A stretch of DNA of 64,000 nucleotides from Hyalangium versicolor. GTDB taxonomy: Bacteria; Myxococcota; Myxococcia; Myxococcales; Myxococcaceae. The translations under genes were made by a program, and so were the position numbers. Below the pieces are notes generated by a model that was not told the origin of the DNA, did no database searches, and was given only the letters and a program-made list of their open reading frames with translations. Positions 1-11,172 of the stretch are shown here, piece by piece (position 1 is the stretch's first letter; each line of letters starts with the position of its first letter). The stretch covers positions 124,001 to 188,000 of the forward strand of contig NZ_JAHXBF010000013.1 of assembly GCF_020103695.1 (NCBI RefSeq), read 5' to 3'.

Positions 1-1462
1 CATCCACATAGATGATGACCTCGGTGCCCGCCGGATAGGGCAGGGCCAGCGTGCCGGTGTACGTGGGGGTGTTGTCATTGGTGCTGGAGCCGTTCGCCGG
101 CGTCACCACGACCGGCGCGGTCAGCGGCGAATAGCAGTCCGCGAGCAGCGTATAGGCCCCGTTCCCGCCCGACGTCGCACCGTACTGCTCTCCCCCCGCG
201 CCCGTCTGCACGCCCGAGAACCCACCGATGACATTGGCGGTCCCCAGCGGGCAGAGCGGAGCGCCACCACACGCCTGGAACACCACCCGGCCACCGCCAC
301 CGCCGCCGCCCGGACCTGCAGTCTGGTTCGTGCTGCCACCCTGGCCTCCGAACGCATGGACCTTGGAGGGAGTGCAGCTCGCCGTCCCCGAGAAGCGCAT
401 ATGGATGGTGCCACCACCGCCACCACCGCCACCGCCGTCCTGGGTGCTGTCCTGCGAGAAGAAGCCGTCGGCCAGGACGCTACCCGAACCGGTGAGGTTC
501 TTGGCGCGGATGAAGATGATGCCTCCGCCCTGGCCACCTGCCGTAGTCGTGCTGCTCGTGATGTGAGAAGGCCCACCGCCTCCTCCCAGCGTCAGGCGGG
601 TGGCCGCAGGGTAACTTAACGACGCGCCGCCCTGCCCTCCCACGGCCCGAGCCCCGTCCGCGCTGTTGCCTCCATCACCTCCCGATCCTCCGTTGCCACC
701 GCCGCCGCCACCTGACTTGAAGCACACACCACCGCCCGCACCATTAGCCACCCGGCCGCGTCCTGTCTGAGTCGGCCCATAGCGGGAGACAGCAATGCCC
801 TCTCCCTTTTGCGCGCCCTTGGGAGCAGTCTCGTCCAACGCCGAGCAGTTGTTTGCAGCCGACGTATCCTGGGCAAACTGGCCGCCGCGAAAGCCTCGGC
901 TCGTGACGCTGATGGTGGCGTTGATGGTCACTGTGCCCGTGGCCAGGAAGGCCAAGATGCCGCCGGTGCTTCCGTCCCATGTGCGAGAGATGAGGCTCCC
1001 CGAGCCGATCGTCACGTCGGTGTACTCCGGCACCCTCACTATCTGGGTGACGTTCGCCGCGTAGGAATAGAGCAGCGGTTGAGTCATGGTCAGCGTTGTT
1101 CCCGCCAACCCAGACAACCGCGCCAGCTCGAAGCGCCCCACCTGATCACTGCTGAGATCAATGTTCGTCGGCCCCCCCGAGGCCGGCTCAGGGACGATGC
1201 CCGTGGTCTGGATGATCATCACCACGTCATTGACCGCGAAGCCGGAGGTCGTGGAGACCGTGAGGGTCGTGGCACCCGGAGCCAGCGCCACGGTCACCCG
1301 GGCATAGGCATTGATGACGGTGTTGTTCGCACTCACATTGAGTGCGCCGTTATGCCCATTGCCCACGCCGTAGATGTCCTCTCCGGCCAGGGCGGGCAGC
1401 GCGCACACGATCACCGCCAGCAGTGTGGTGTGGATGAGGTTCTTTGTCGATGCGTTCTTCAT
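1..1462 (-). CDS. AgmC-like glycine-rich surface protein, 5' part only
   Basis: The reading frame opens at an ATG at 1462 and stays open to the left edge, so the C-terminus is outside the window. The first 27 or so residues form a signal peptide (basic start, hydrophobic core, ALA-GED cleavage region). About 250 residues of beta-rich sequence follow. Next comes a region with long glycine runs (up to nine consecutive Gly) between short conserved stretches. Near the window edge a domain begins with PANGSSTNDNTPTYTGT, the usual opening of the bacterial Ig-like repeats in AgmC-type proteins of myxobacteria. These are large exported proteins linked to gliding or surface adhesion. The signal peptide, Gly-rich block and Ig-like start are seen directly. 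The AgmC link is from family knowledge, and the exact role is inferred. It could be another large Ig-repeat adhesin. Confidence 0.7.
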   Translation of the reverse strand, partial: MKNASTKNLIHTTLLAVIVCALPALAGEDIYGVGNGHNGALNVSANNTVINAYARVTVALAPGATTLTVSTTSGFAVNDVVMIIQTTGIVPEPASGGPTNIDLSSDQVGRFELARLSGLAGTTLTMTQPLLYSYAANVTQIVRVPEYTDVTIGSGSLISRTWDGSTGGILAFLATGTVTINATISVTSRGFRGGQFAQDTSAANNCSALDETAPKGAQKGEGIAVSRYGPTQTGRGRVANGAGGGVCFKSGGGGGGNGGSGGDGGNSADGARAVGGQGGASLSYPAATRLTLGGGGGPSHITSSTTTAGGQGGGIIFIRAKNLTGSGSVLADGFFSQDSTQDGGGGGGGGGTIHMRFSGTASCTPSKVHAFGGQGGSTNQTAGPGGGGGGGRVVFQACGGAPLCPLGTANVIGGFSGVQTGAGGEQYGATSGGNGAYTLLADCYSPLTAPVVVTPANGSSTNDNTPTYTGTLALPYPAGTEVIIYVD

Positions 1463-1995
1463 ATGAGGCGTTCCGCGCCTGGTGGCGCACCCTCTCGTTA
1501 TGTAGTGAAGTATTGGCTCCTGAGGTGGGCCGAATGGCCCTTCTCAGGGGGCGACGTCTGTCGAGCGCCAGGGACAATGTCAACAACTCCGCACCAGGAC
1601 GGCGTTCTTCATTGGCGCTAATGCCGCTGGCAACGAGTGCTCTGCCCGAGAGCCAAAGCGTCGCCGCGCGTCGCCAGCGAACTGCACTCAGGGAACTCGT
1701 TTGGTTTCATATATCTATGCACGGAGCATACACTTCCAAACTGGTGGGGGCGCCATCTGGGTCATAGCCTCCCATCAATGCTTGCATGCGTTCAGCCGCA
1801 TTGCTGTGGGGATCTGGCGCTCATGGGCTCGACTTCTTGTGGAACTCCACGGTTCGCTCGACGTGGCTAGGAGAGCCTTCTGCTTTCTCCTTTCATATCG
1901 CAGTCTTTTGCCGCCAGTTGGTGGCATCTCGCCACACGCGAGGCATAGCAAGGAGGAGGCTATGGTCAGCGTTGCAGCCATTCTCATCCCGTGGA
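1463..1995. other. Intergenic stretch, AT-richer than its surroundings
   Basis: This 533-bp gap lies upstream of the surface-protein gene (read leftwards) and downstream of the exported TPR-like gene. It has lower GC than the flanking genes, especially around 1690-1760, and probably holds the surface-protein promoter. A minus-strand frame at about 1775-1987 starts with a short hydrophobic segment (MRMAATLTIASSLLCLAC) that recalls a lipoprotein signal. Its lipobox is poor and its codon use does not match the neighbouring genes, so it is not called as a gene. No terminator or RNA was recognised. Confidence 0.4.
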
Positions 1996-2970
1996 TTAGG
2001 GAAACAGGCCTACGCCCAGTGAGACCAGCAAGCACTGGGTGCCGTAGCGCTCGCCGCTGATGACGAAACGCTCGTAGGCGATGTCTGCAAAGGCATACAT
2101 GCGAGCATTCCATTGCACGTCCGCCCCAAGTGCTGCGCGTGCACTGATTCCGCCGAAGAGGGCGTAGTGCCCCTGGTCGTCCTGCTCGCGGAAGAGCGCC
2201 GTGGCGCCCAGCCTTGCGTAGGGTCTCACCCAGCCCAGGAGGAACGGATGATATTGCCCCTCGGCTCGGAATCCCGGCGAGGGCTGAACCAGCACGGAGA
2301 GTACACCTGCTTCGCGCTCCCGCGCGTAGCTCACTCCCACTACCGGAGTGACAGGAGCCTTCATGACGCCGAATCCCAGGGCATCCACCTCGCTGTGGAT
2401 CCCCAGGCTCAGCCCATATCGTCTGGGCGGGGGACCTGTCACTGCGGGTGCTGTGATGACTCGTACTTCCGGAATGGCCTCCAGCTCCTCAGCCAGGAGC
2501 TGCTCGTCCGCCGGAAGTCCAGCGGTGTTGCGCGCCTGCTCGAAGAGCTTGCGCAATCGCCGGGAGGCCTTCACCGGAAGCTCTGCTTCCGGATTGAGCA
2601 CCAAGGCCTCCTTGAAGGACTCCAGAGCCTTGCCCGGTGCTACCTCCGTCTGCAGCACGCCGCGCATGAGCTTGAGCCAGAGCTCCTCCTGCGCGCCGTT
2701 GGACTTCCACTCCAACGCCTTCTCCAGCTTGGAGAGGGACTCCTCGTACTTCGCCTGCTCATAGAGCGCGGCGACCGCGGGGATGTATGGGTTGTTGGTC
2801 GGGGGCACGTCGACCAGCAGGGCCTCCTCCGCGAAGGCCGTGACCGCCACCAAACCGGCGATGGCCGCCATCCTGGGAAAGACACGCGCCCGAAACACTC
2901 CCGGGCTCACGTTCCACGGTTTCAACAGCACGGCCCATAGCCACAGTGCGCTTGAAAAGAGAGGATTCAT
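1996..2970 (-). CDS. Exported TPR-like protein with beta-rich C-terminus
   Basis: Predicted 324-residue protein. The ATG at 2970 is preferred because AAGGA sits 7 bases upstream. A shorter product from ATG 2871 would begin directly with a clean signal peptide (MAAIAGLVAVTAFA). After the signal region there is a helical part of about 130 residues with the A/Y/L spacing of tetratricopeptide-like repeats (YEQAKYEESLSKLEKALEW; ALESFKEALVLNPEAELP). The C-terminal 150 residues alternate hydrophobic and polar positions and are Gly/Tyr-rich, like a small outer-membrane barrel, and end on a terminal aromatic-containing motif (VGLFP). It is divergent from the sigma-54 activator gene with about 100 bp between starts. 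The family was not recognised by name. A periplasmic or outer-membrane partner of the adjacent signalling genes is a guess from position only. Confidence 0.65.
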   Translation of the reverse strand: MNPLFSSALWLWAVLLKPWNVSPGVFRARVFPRMAAIAGLVAVTAFAEEALLVDVPPTNNPYIPAVAALYEQAKYEESLSKLEKALEWKSNGAQEELWLKLMRGVLQTEVAPGKALESFKEALVLNPEAELPVKASRRLRKLFEQARNTAGLPADEQLLAEELEAIPEVRVITAPAVTGPPPRRYGLSLGIHSEVDALGFGVMKAPVTPVVGVSYAREREAGVLSVLVQPSPGFRAEGQYHPFLLGWVRPYARLGATALFREQDDQGHYALFGGISARAALGADVQWNARMYAFADIAYERFVISGERYGTQCLLVSLGVGLFP

Positions 2971-3067
2971 GTGTCGGTCCTTGGATGGGAGGGTGTGAGG
3001 GGGAAGGGCGGGGCTTGAAGGGGGCAGTCCCTTGAAGTACTGGGCAGGGACGTCGAACGAAGCTGGC

Positions 3068-4672
3068 ATGAAGAGGGGAGAGCACTCGTTGGAAGACATC
3101 TCCACGCTCAACCGGTCCCCGCAGCGCGGCGGGCCCGTGGCGCCAGGTCTCGTCCCAGCCTTGACCATCGTCTCCCACCCGAAGATCCAGCGCAGCGGCG
3201 AGCGGGTGCTGCTCCGGGAACTGCTGGCGGGGCGGGAGGTGCCCCTCTCCCGCACAGAGCCTCTGTTCGCTCGCCCAGGCGCCGTGCAGGGGCTGCCGCT
3301 GGCGGATCCCTTCCTGAGCCGCAAGCCGCTGCGCCTGCTCCCGGGAGCACAGGGCGGAGTGCGCCTGTTGGTGGGAAGCAGCGCCCCTGTGATCGTGGAG
3401 GGCGAGCCACTCTCGAGCGAGCGGGAACTGGAGCCCGCCACGCTCGCCGCCGGTGTCACGCTGGAACTGGCCGAGCGCGTGGTGCTGCTGCTGCACCTGG
3501 TGCAGCCCGCGGACAAGGAGGTGGCGGAAGAGCTGGGCATGGTAGGCCAGAGCGCGGCGGTTCGCCGCGTCCGTCGGCAGGTGATGCAAGTGGCGGACCT
3601 GGATGTGTCCGTGCTCATTCGGGGCGAGACAGGCACGGGCAAGGAACTGGTCGCTCGCGCGCTCCACCAGCATGGCCTGCGGCGCAAGGGGCCCTTCATC
3701 AGCGTGAACCTGGGTGCCATTCCCAAGGAGCTGGCCGCAGCCGAGCTCTTTGGCGCCGAGCGCGGTTCGTACACAGGGGCCACCCAATCCCGCGAGGGCT
3801 TCTTCCGCGCCGCTCAAGGCGGCACCCTGTTCTTGGACGAGGTGGCCGAGGCTTCCTCCGAGGTGCAGGTCCTGCTCCTGCGCGTGCTCGAGACAGGCGA
3901 GATGTTCCCCGTAGGCTCGCGCACACCCGTGAAGACGCAGGTGCGCCTGGTGGCCGCCACGGATGCGCACCTGGAGGAGCAGATACAGCAGGGACAGTTC
4001 AAGGCTCCGCTCCTCCACCGTCTGGCCGGGTATGAGGTCCGCGTGCCCCCGCTGCGCGAGCGCCGAGAGGATCTCGGGCTGCTGCTCTTGCACTTTGCTC
4101 GCCAGGAATTGGAGGCGCTCGGAGAGGCCTGGCGGCTGGAATCCCAGGAGGCTTCCGCCGAGCCGTGGCTGCCGGCGTCGCTGGCCTCTCGCCTGGTGCG
4201 CTATCCCTGGCCCGGCAATGTCCGCCAGCTTCGCAACGTCACCCGTCAGCTCATCATCAGCAGCCGAGGCATGCCGAGCCTCCAGGTGGATCCGCAGTTG
4301 GAGCAGGAACTGGTCGCGCTTCCCGCTTCTTCGCCTGCCACTCCGCCTCCGATCACCCCTGTTCCCCGGGCCCTCACGGAGGCGCGTCGCAAGCCCTCCG
4401 AGGTTTCCGAGGAGGAGATGATGGCCGCGCTGAGGGAACACGCCTGGGACATGGCGGCCGCCGCGAACCAACTCGGCATCACCCGCGCCTCGCTCTACAA
4501 CCTGATGAAGAAGAGCGCTCGCGCTCGCACCGCCAAGGATCTGAGCGTCGAGCAGATCCGCCAGAGCTACCAGGAGTGCGGTGGCAACCTGGAACTCATG
4601 GCGCAGCGGCTCGAGGTGTCATTCCGGGCGCTCCAGCGCCGCGTGCGAGAGTTGGGGTTGGAGGCCGATTGA
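3068..4672 (+). CDS. Sigma-54 enhancer-binding protein with degenerate FHA domain and two HTH motifs
   Basis: Predicted 534-residue activator of sigma-54 RNA polymerase. Residues about 33-150 resemble the FHA domain of myxobacterial regulators, but the phosphothreonine-binding core is altered: LSRKPL stands where SRRHA-type sequence is expected, and GSSAPVIVEGEPL where an NGT loop is expected. The AAA+ domain (about 165-400) has Walker A GETGTGKE near 185, the sigma-54 contact loop as GSYTGA near 233 (consensus GAFTGA), and Walker B GGTLFLDEV near 255. There is no receiver domain. The C-terminus carries a Fis-type helix-turn-helix (about 455-480) and a second HTH-like segment (about 505-530). 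ATG 3068 is chosen; a TTG at 3032 would add 12 residues. Its stop codon lies inside a phased repeat array that precedes a sigma-54 promoter, so the next gene is its likely target. Confidence 0.88.
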   Translation: MKRGEHSLEDISTLNRSPQRGGPVAPGLVPALTIVSHPKIQRSGERVLLRELLAGREVPLSRTEPLFARPGAVQGLPLADPFLSRKPLRLLPGAQGGVRLLVGSSAPVIVEGEPLSSERELEPATLAAGVTLELAERVVLLLHLVQPADKEVAEELGMVGQSAAVRRVRRQVMQVADLDVSVLIRGETGTGKELVARALHQHGLRRKGPFISVNLGAIPKELAAAELFGAERGSYTGATQSREGFFRAAQGGTLFLDEVAEASSEVQVLLLRVLETGEMFPVGSRTPVKTQVRLVAATDAHLEEQIQQGQFKAPLLHRLAGYEVRVPPLRERREDLGLLLLHFARQELEALGEAWRLESQEASAEPWLPASLASRLVRYPWPGNVRQLRNVTRQLIISSRGMPSLQVDPQLEQELVALPASSPATPPPITPVPRALTEARRKPSEVSEEEMMAALREHAWDMAAAANQLGITRASLYNLMKKSARARTAKDLSVEQIRQSYQECGGNLELMAQRLEVSFRALQRRVRELGLEAD

Positions 4673-4725
4673 CGCGCCCATGCGGTGATTGACACGCCAG
4701 TGCGCGCGGCTGACGCGTCAATTCC
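4669..4725 (+). promoter_or_regulatory. Three phased TTGACGCG-type elements, candidate EBP enhancer
   Basis: Three related elements occur at 4669-4684 (TTGACGCGCCCATGCG), 4689-4704 (TTGACACGCCAGTGCG) and 4711-4725 (TGACGCGTCAATTCC). Steps are 20 and about 21 bp, so all three face the same side of the helix. The third contains the palindrome TGACGCGTCA. The array starts over the stop codon of the sigma-54 activator and ends 44 bp before a -24/-12 promoter. The same element recurs in two copies at 9107-9142. Binding by the activator encoded just upstream is inferred. Confidence 0.65.
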
Positions 4726-4769
4726 TGCCCATCAGGGCGGGTGGAGGATGGTCCACCGGAGACGGCGGG

Positions 4770-4785
4770 TGGCATGCAGGTTGCT
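4770..4785 (+). promoter_or_regulatory. Sigma-54 -24/-12 promoter
   Basis: TGGCATGCAGGTTGCT matches the sigma-54 consensus TGGCAC-N5-TTGCW with the invariant GG and GC at the correct spacing. Transcription would start near 4796, giving a leader of about 58 bases before the ATG at 4854. It lies 59 bp beyond the start of the last phased element. Confidence 0.75.
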
Positions 4786-4853
4786 TAAGGAGGGGATGCA
4801 GGCTCCGGCGAAGCAAATAGGCCTGCGATACCCACTCCCGTCGAGGTACGACC

Positions 4854-5048
4854 ATGAGCACCGATTCCTCCCAGAGCAAGACCTCCCCCACCCAATCGGC
4901 GAGCAGCAAGAAGGAGTCCTCTCCTCCAGCGAAGAACCCGCAGGGCACCGGCACCGCTCGGCACGTGCCTTTCGATGAGACGGGCGGCTCGGGGGAAGTC
5001 GTGGAGACGAGCAATCCCCAGAAGCCTCCCATCGATCTCGACGTCTGA
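4854..5048 (+). CDS. Small Ser/Thr-rich hypothetical protein (64 aa)
   Basis: This 64-residue protein has no signal peptide or membrane segment. The first 25 residues are almost entirely Ser, Thr, Lys and Pro (TDSSQSKTSPTQSASSKKES), a typical disordered and phosphorylatable stretch. The C-terminal half is acidic with Gly (DETGGSGEVVE) and ends IDLDV. A GAGG sits about 7 bases before the ATG. Evidence that the gene is real: coding-like third positions, the ribosome site, and a sigma-54 promoter with upstream phased elements. Its stop codon (5046-5048) directly abuts the stop of the convergent kinase gene. The family is not recognised. It could be a substrate or adaptor for that kinase, or for the co-regulated caspase-like peptidase, but this is inference only. 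Confidence 0.6.
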   Translation: MSTDSSQSKTSPTQSASSKKESSPPAKNPQGTGTARHVPFDETGGSGEVVETSNPQKPPIDLDV

Positions 5049-8756
<3,708 letters not shown>

Positions 8757-8944
8757 GTTCCTGAATTCCTCCGGGCAGGCTGCATTCCGGTCGTGATGGA
8801 AGCTAGCATGGGGGCTCCGCGCGCTTTAATGCCCGAGGGTACAGCCAGGTTGGCGCCTGCCTCGGCGGCTGCGCGGCCAGAAGAGCACCAGCCAGGCTCC
8901 GCCAGGGAATGGGGGGCTCTCCACAGCCCAGCCCAACGCATACC

Positions 8945-8960
8945 AGCAGCAGGCTGGCCA
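8945..8960 (-). promoter_or_regulatory. Possible sigma-54 promoter for the kinase gene
   Basis: On the minus strand this reads TGGCCAGCCTGCTGCT, with GG and GC at sigma-54 spacing but imperfect flanks. It would start transcription near 8934, about 178 bases before the kinase ATG. The phased elements at 9107-9142 lie upstream of it as well as of the rightward promoter. The match is weaker than the other two and may be chance. Confidence 0.3.
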
Positions 8961-9106
8961 TTCTCTGGAGCCAGGTGGATGGGGGCCTCCGCGGCAAGAT
9001 CATCACGCTCGCTCCTCTCGGGTGTGTCGTCCTGGCCCGGGACTGCAACCCATGCGCCAGGGGAGCGCGCACATGGCGTGCTTCTTTCTCCGCCAGGTGC
9101 GCCCAT

Positions 9107-9142
9107 TTGCGCGTCAACGGCGGTGGCTGACGCGTCAATGCG
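9107..9142 (+). promoter_or_regulatory. Two phased TTGACGCG-type elements, second copy of the enhancer
   Basis: TTGCGCGTCAACGG (9107-9120) and TGACGCGTCAATGCG (9128-9142) share the core CGCGTCAA, offset by exactly 21 bp. The second copy has the same TGACGCGTCA palindrome as 4711-4720. It starts 60 bp before the -24 box at 9188, compared with 59 bp at the first locus. This conserved geometry is the main reason to treat both as one operator system. Confidence 0.6.
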
Positions 9143-9187
9143 TGCGCGGCATCAACTCGGCACCAGGGCAGGACTCAGAGGAGGTAC

Positions 9188-9203
9188 TGGCAAGGAAATG
9201 GCA
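9188..9203 (+). promoter_or_regulatory. Sigma-54 -24/-12 promoter of the caspase-like gene
   Basis: TGGCAAGGAAATGGCA keeps GG and GC of the sigma-54 consensus with 10 bases between. The predicted transcript start is near 9214, only about 3 bases before the ATG at 9217, so the mRNA would be almost leaderless. The support is the match itself plus the 60-bp spacing from the phased element at 9128, mirrored at the 4770 promoter. Confidence 0.5.
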
Positions 9204-9216
9204 AGCTCCCTCGGGC

Positions 9217-10905
9217 ATGGACTTCGAGCTGTTGCTGGCACATGCCGATGACCAGCGCCCCGTGCTGGAGGAGGCTCTGCCTCTTCATTCCGCCTCGACT
9301 CAACCCAGGCCCGCGGAAGTGCCCTCGGGCAAGGTGCTGATCGACGCGGGAGTGGACCCCAACTCGTTGCCGGACCAGCGCTGGGGACTGGTGGTCCCTG
9401 AAGGTCCCCTGGGTGACAGGCTGCTGGCCCTCATCGAGCCGCTGCGTCGGCTGCGTGAGGCGGAGCAGGGAGCTCCCGCGCGAGTCTATCGGGTCAGACC
9501 CGACATGGACGCGCTCCAGTCCGTCCGGTGGAAGGACACCGTGCTGCGGGACGAGTCCGAGTTCGAGACGGAGCAGCCCGGCTACCTGCTGCTGCTGGGA
9601 GACTTCGACCAGGTGTCGCTCGAGTTGCAGCAGGTGCTCGGCAGTGATGGCTTCGCGGGTCGGCTCGCCTTCTCCTCCGACGCTGGCTACGAATCCTATG
9701 TGGACAAGGTCCTGCGCTGGAGCCGAGAGCCCTCCCAGGCTAAGGCGGGCCGGGCCCTGCTCTTCACCGCCCATGACGGGACTGCCGCCACCACCGTGGG
9801 CTACCGAGCGCTCATGGAACCCAGCCTCGAGACTCTGCGCAAGCTGCGGGAGATGGGCAGCCTCTCCGCCGAGTCGCTCGCGGAGCTGGGGGCTCCTCAG
9901 AGCTGGTCTGCTCAGCAGTTGCTTACGCAGGTGTCCTCGCCACAGCCTTCCGTGCTCTTCACCATGAGTCATGGGGTGGGGCTTCCGCGTGGCGGCTGGC
10001 GGTCGGTGGACGAGCAGCGTGCGAGACAGGGGGCCATGAGCCTGGGAGTGCATGGGACGCTGGATGCCTCAGCCCTTGCCTCCACTCCGTTCCTGCCGGG
10101 GGGCATCTGGTTCTTCCTCGCCTGCTTTGGTGCTGGCACTCCCGCTCGCAGCGCGTACTACCCGTGGCTGTCGCGGCTGCGAGAGGCCGGCGAGTACTCG
10201 GGGCAGTTGGAGCGGCTGCTGGCCGCGCTTCCCCGCGAGGGCGAGCGCCCCTTCGTCGCTGCCCTGCCTCAGGCGGTGCTCGCCAATGCCCAGGGGCCGC
10301 TGGCGGTGGTGGGACATGTGGATCTGGCCTGGACCTATTCGTTCCAGGATTTGGGCACCGTGGCTCGCAATCGTCCCTCGCGCTTCCTGGGCCTGCTGCG
10401 CAACCTGCTCGAGGGTCGCCGCGCTGGAGCGGGCCTGAGTGCGCTCCTACGCTTCTTCAACGAAGCGAACACGGAGCTCACCACCCTCTACGACCAGGAT
10501 GAATCGGCGCGACTGGCCGGGCGCGACAGCTCCGTGAACTCCGCCGAGCGTGCTCACTTGTGGATGCTGCGCCAGGATCTCTCTGGCTACATCCTCCTGG
10601 GCGATCCGGCTGTGCGACTGCCGCTCACCGGGGCCGCGGCCGTGCCACGAGAAGTCCTCCCGGAGCGTCGGAATCCCTTCGTGGCTCCAGCGCTCCCAGT
10701 GGCGCAGTCCCAGGTGTTCGCCATGGGGGCGCTGCCCTCAGCAGAGGACATGGCCGAGGCCGTGCTCGTCATGCTCAGCGGTGAAGAGAGCGAGAGAGCC
10801 CTGGCAACTCGCGTGGGTGTCCCCCTGGCGGAACTGCGCCGCTGGAAGAAGGTCTTCACGGAAGCGGGTCTGAAGGCCCTGGCGGGGCTGCGCGCTCCGG
10901 GCTGA
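9217..10905 (+). CDS. Caspase-like cysteine peptidase (CHAT/C25-type) with C-terminal HTH-like segment
   Basis: Predicted 562-residue protein without a signal peptide. The core has the His-Cys pair of clan CD peptidases: His252 in TMSHGVGLPRGG after a hydrophobic strand (SVLFT), and Cys303 in IWFFLACFGAG after a second strand. The later motifs VVGHVDLAWTYSF and ILLGDPAVRLPL are typical of the CHAT and gingipain-like families. The last 55 residues (LSGEESERALATRVGVPLAELRRWKKVF and onward) look like the helix-turn-helix of transposase OrfA-type proteins, an unusual partner for a peptidase and possibly a recruitment or DNA-contact module. The ATG at 9217 lacks a ribosome site, consistent with the leaderless mRNA predicted from the sigma-54 promoter. 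Substrates are unknown. Control by the nearby activator is inferred from the shared elements. Confidence 0.7.
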   Translation: MDFELLLAHADDQRPVLEEALPLHSASTQPRPAEVPSGKVLIDAGVDPNSLPDQRWGLVVPEGPLGDRLLALIEPLRRLREAEQGAPARVYRVRPDMDALQSVRWKDTVLRDESEFETEQPGYLLLLGDFDQVSLELQQVLGSDGFAGRLAFSSDAGYESYVDKVLRWSREPSQAKAGRALLFTAHDGTAATTVGYRALMEPSLETLRKLREMGSLSAESLAELGAPQSWSAQQLLTQVSSPQPSVLFTMSHGVGLPRGGWRSVDEQRARQGAMSLGVHGTLDASALASTPFLPGGIWFFLACFGAGTPARSAYYPWLSRLREAGEYSGQLERLLAALPREGERPFVAALPQAVLANAQGPLAVVGHVDLAWTYSFQDLGTVARNRPSRFLGLLRNLLEGRRAGAGLSALLRFFNEANTELTTLYDQDESARLAGRDSSVNSAERAHLWMLRQDLSGYILLGDPAVRLPLTGAAAVPREVLPERRNPFVAPALPVAQSQVFAMGALPSAEDMAEAVLVMLSGEESERALATRVGVPLAELRRWKKVFTEAGLKALAGLRAPG

Positions 10906-11172
10906 AGGGGCTATGGGCTCGTCACGCCGCCAGGTTCCGTTTCCAATGACGACGCTCATGTGCATCAGGCCATGGAACACCAGCCGCTTTTCGCAGGGGG
11001 AGAAGAAGTCACCTCTCAGACAGTCGAGACGACGCACCTGTACTGAGTGACCGGGGACGTCTCCTTGCATGAGTTGGGCAGTGAAACCTGGGGCCTTCCG
11101 TCCGTAAAGCAGTGCGCTGTATCCTCCCAGGTGGGATGTAGGGGGTTCCACGCCTTGGGCGATGGAGGAGCC

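Larger units (their letters stand above)
8757..9216. other. Divergent intergenic region holding predicted sigma-54 control elements
   Basis: This 460-bp gap separates the divergent kinase and caspase-like genes. It contains a weak leftward sigma-54 match (8945-8960), two phased TTGACGCG-type elements (9107-9142) and a rightward sigma-54 match (9188-9203). No convincing gene was found inside it. Its upper part is Ala/Gly-codon rich on several frames but has no ribosome site with a sensible product. Confidence 0.55.

Noticed and set aside
1775..1987. Short minus-strand frame with a hydrophobic start resembling a lipoprotein
   Set aside because: Poor lipobox, non-matching codon use and no conserved sequence. 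Kept only as a remark on the intergenic stretch.
2971..3783. Upstream extension of the minus-strand TPR-like gene across the activator gene
   Set aside because: The extra sequence has low-complexity antisense composition and conflicts with the clear AAA+ coding frame. The start with an AAGGA site at 2970 is better.
10738..11151. Minus-strand frame overlapping the end of the caspase-like gene
   Set aside because: Mostly antisense of a real gene; only about 150 bases are intergenic, without a recognisable domain.
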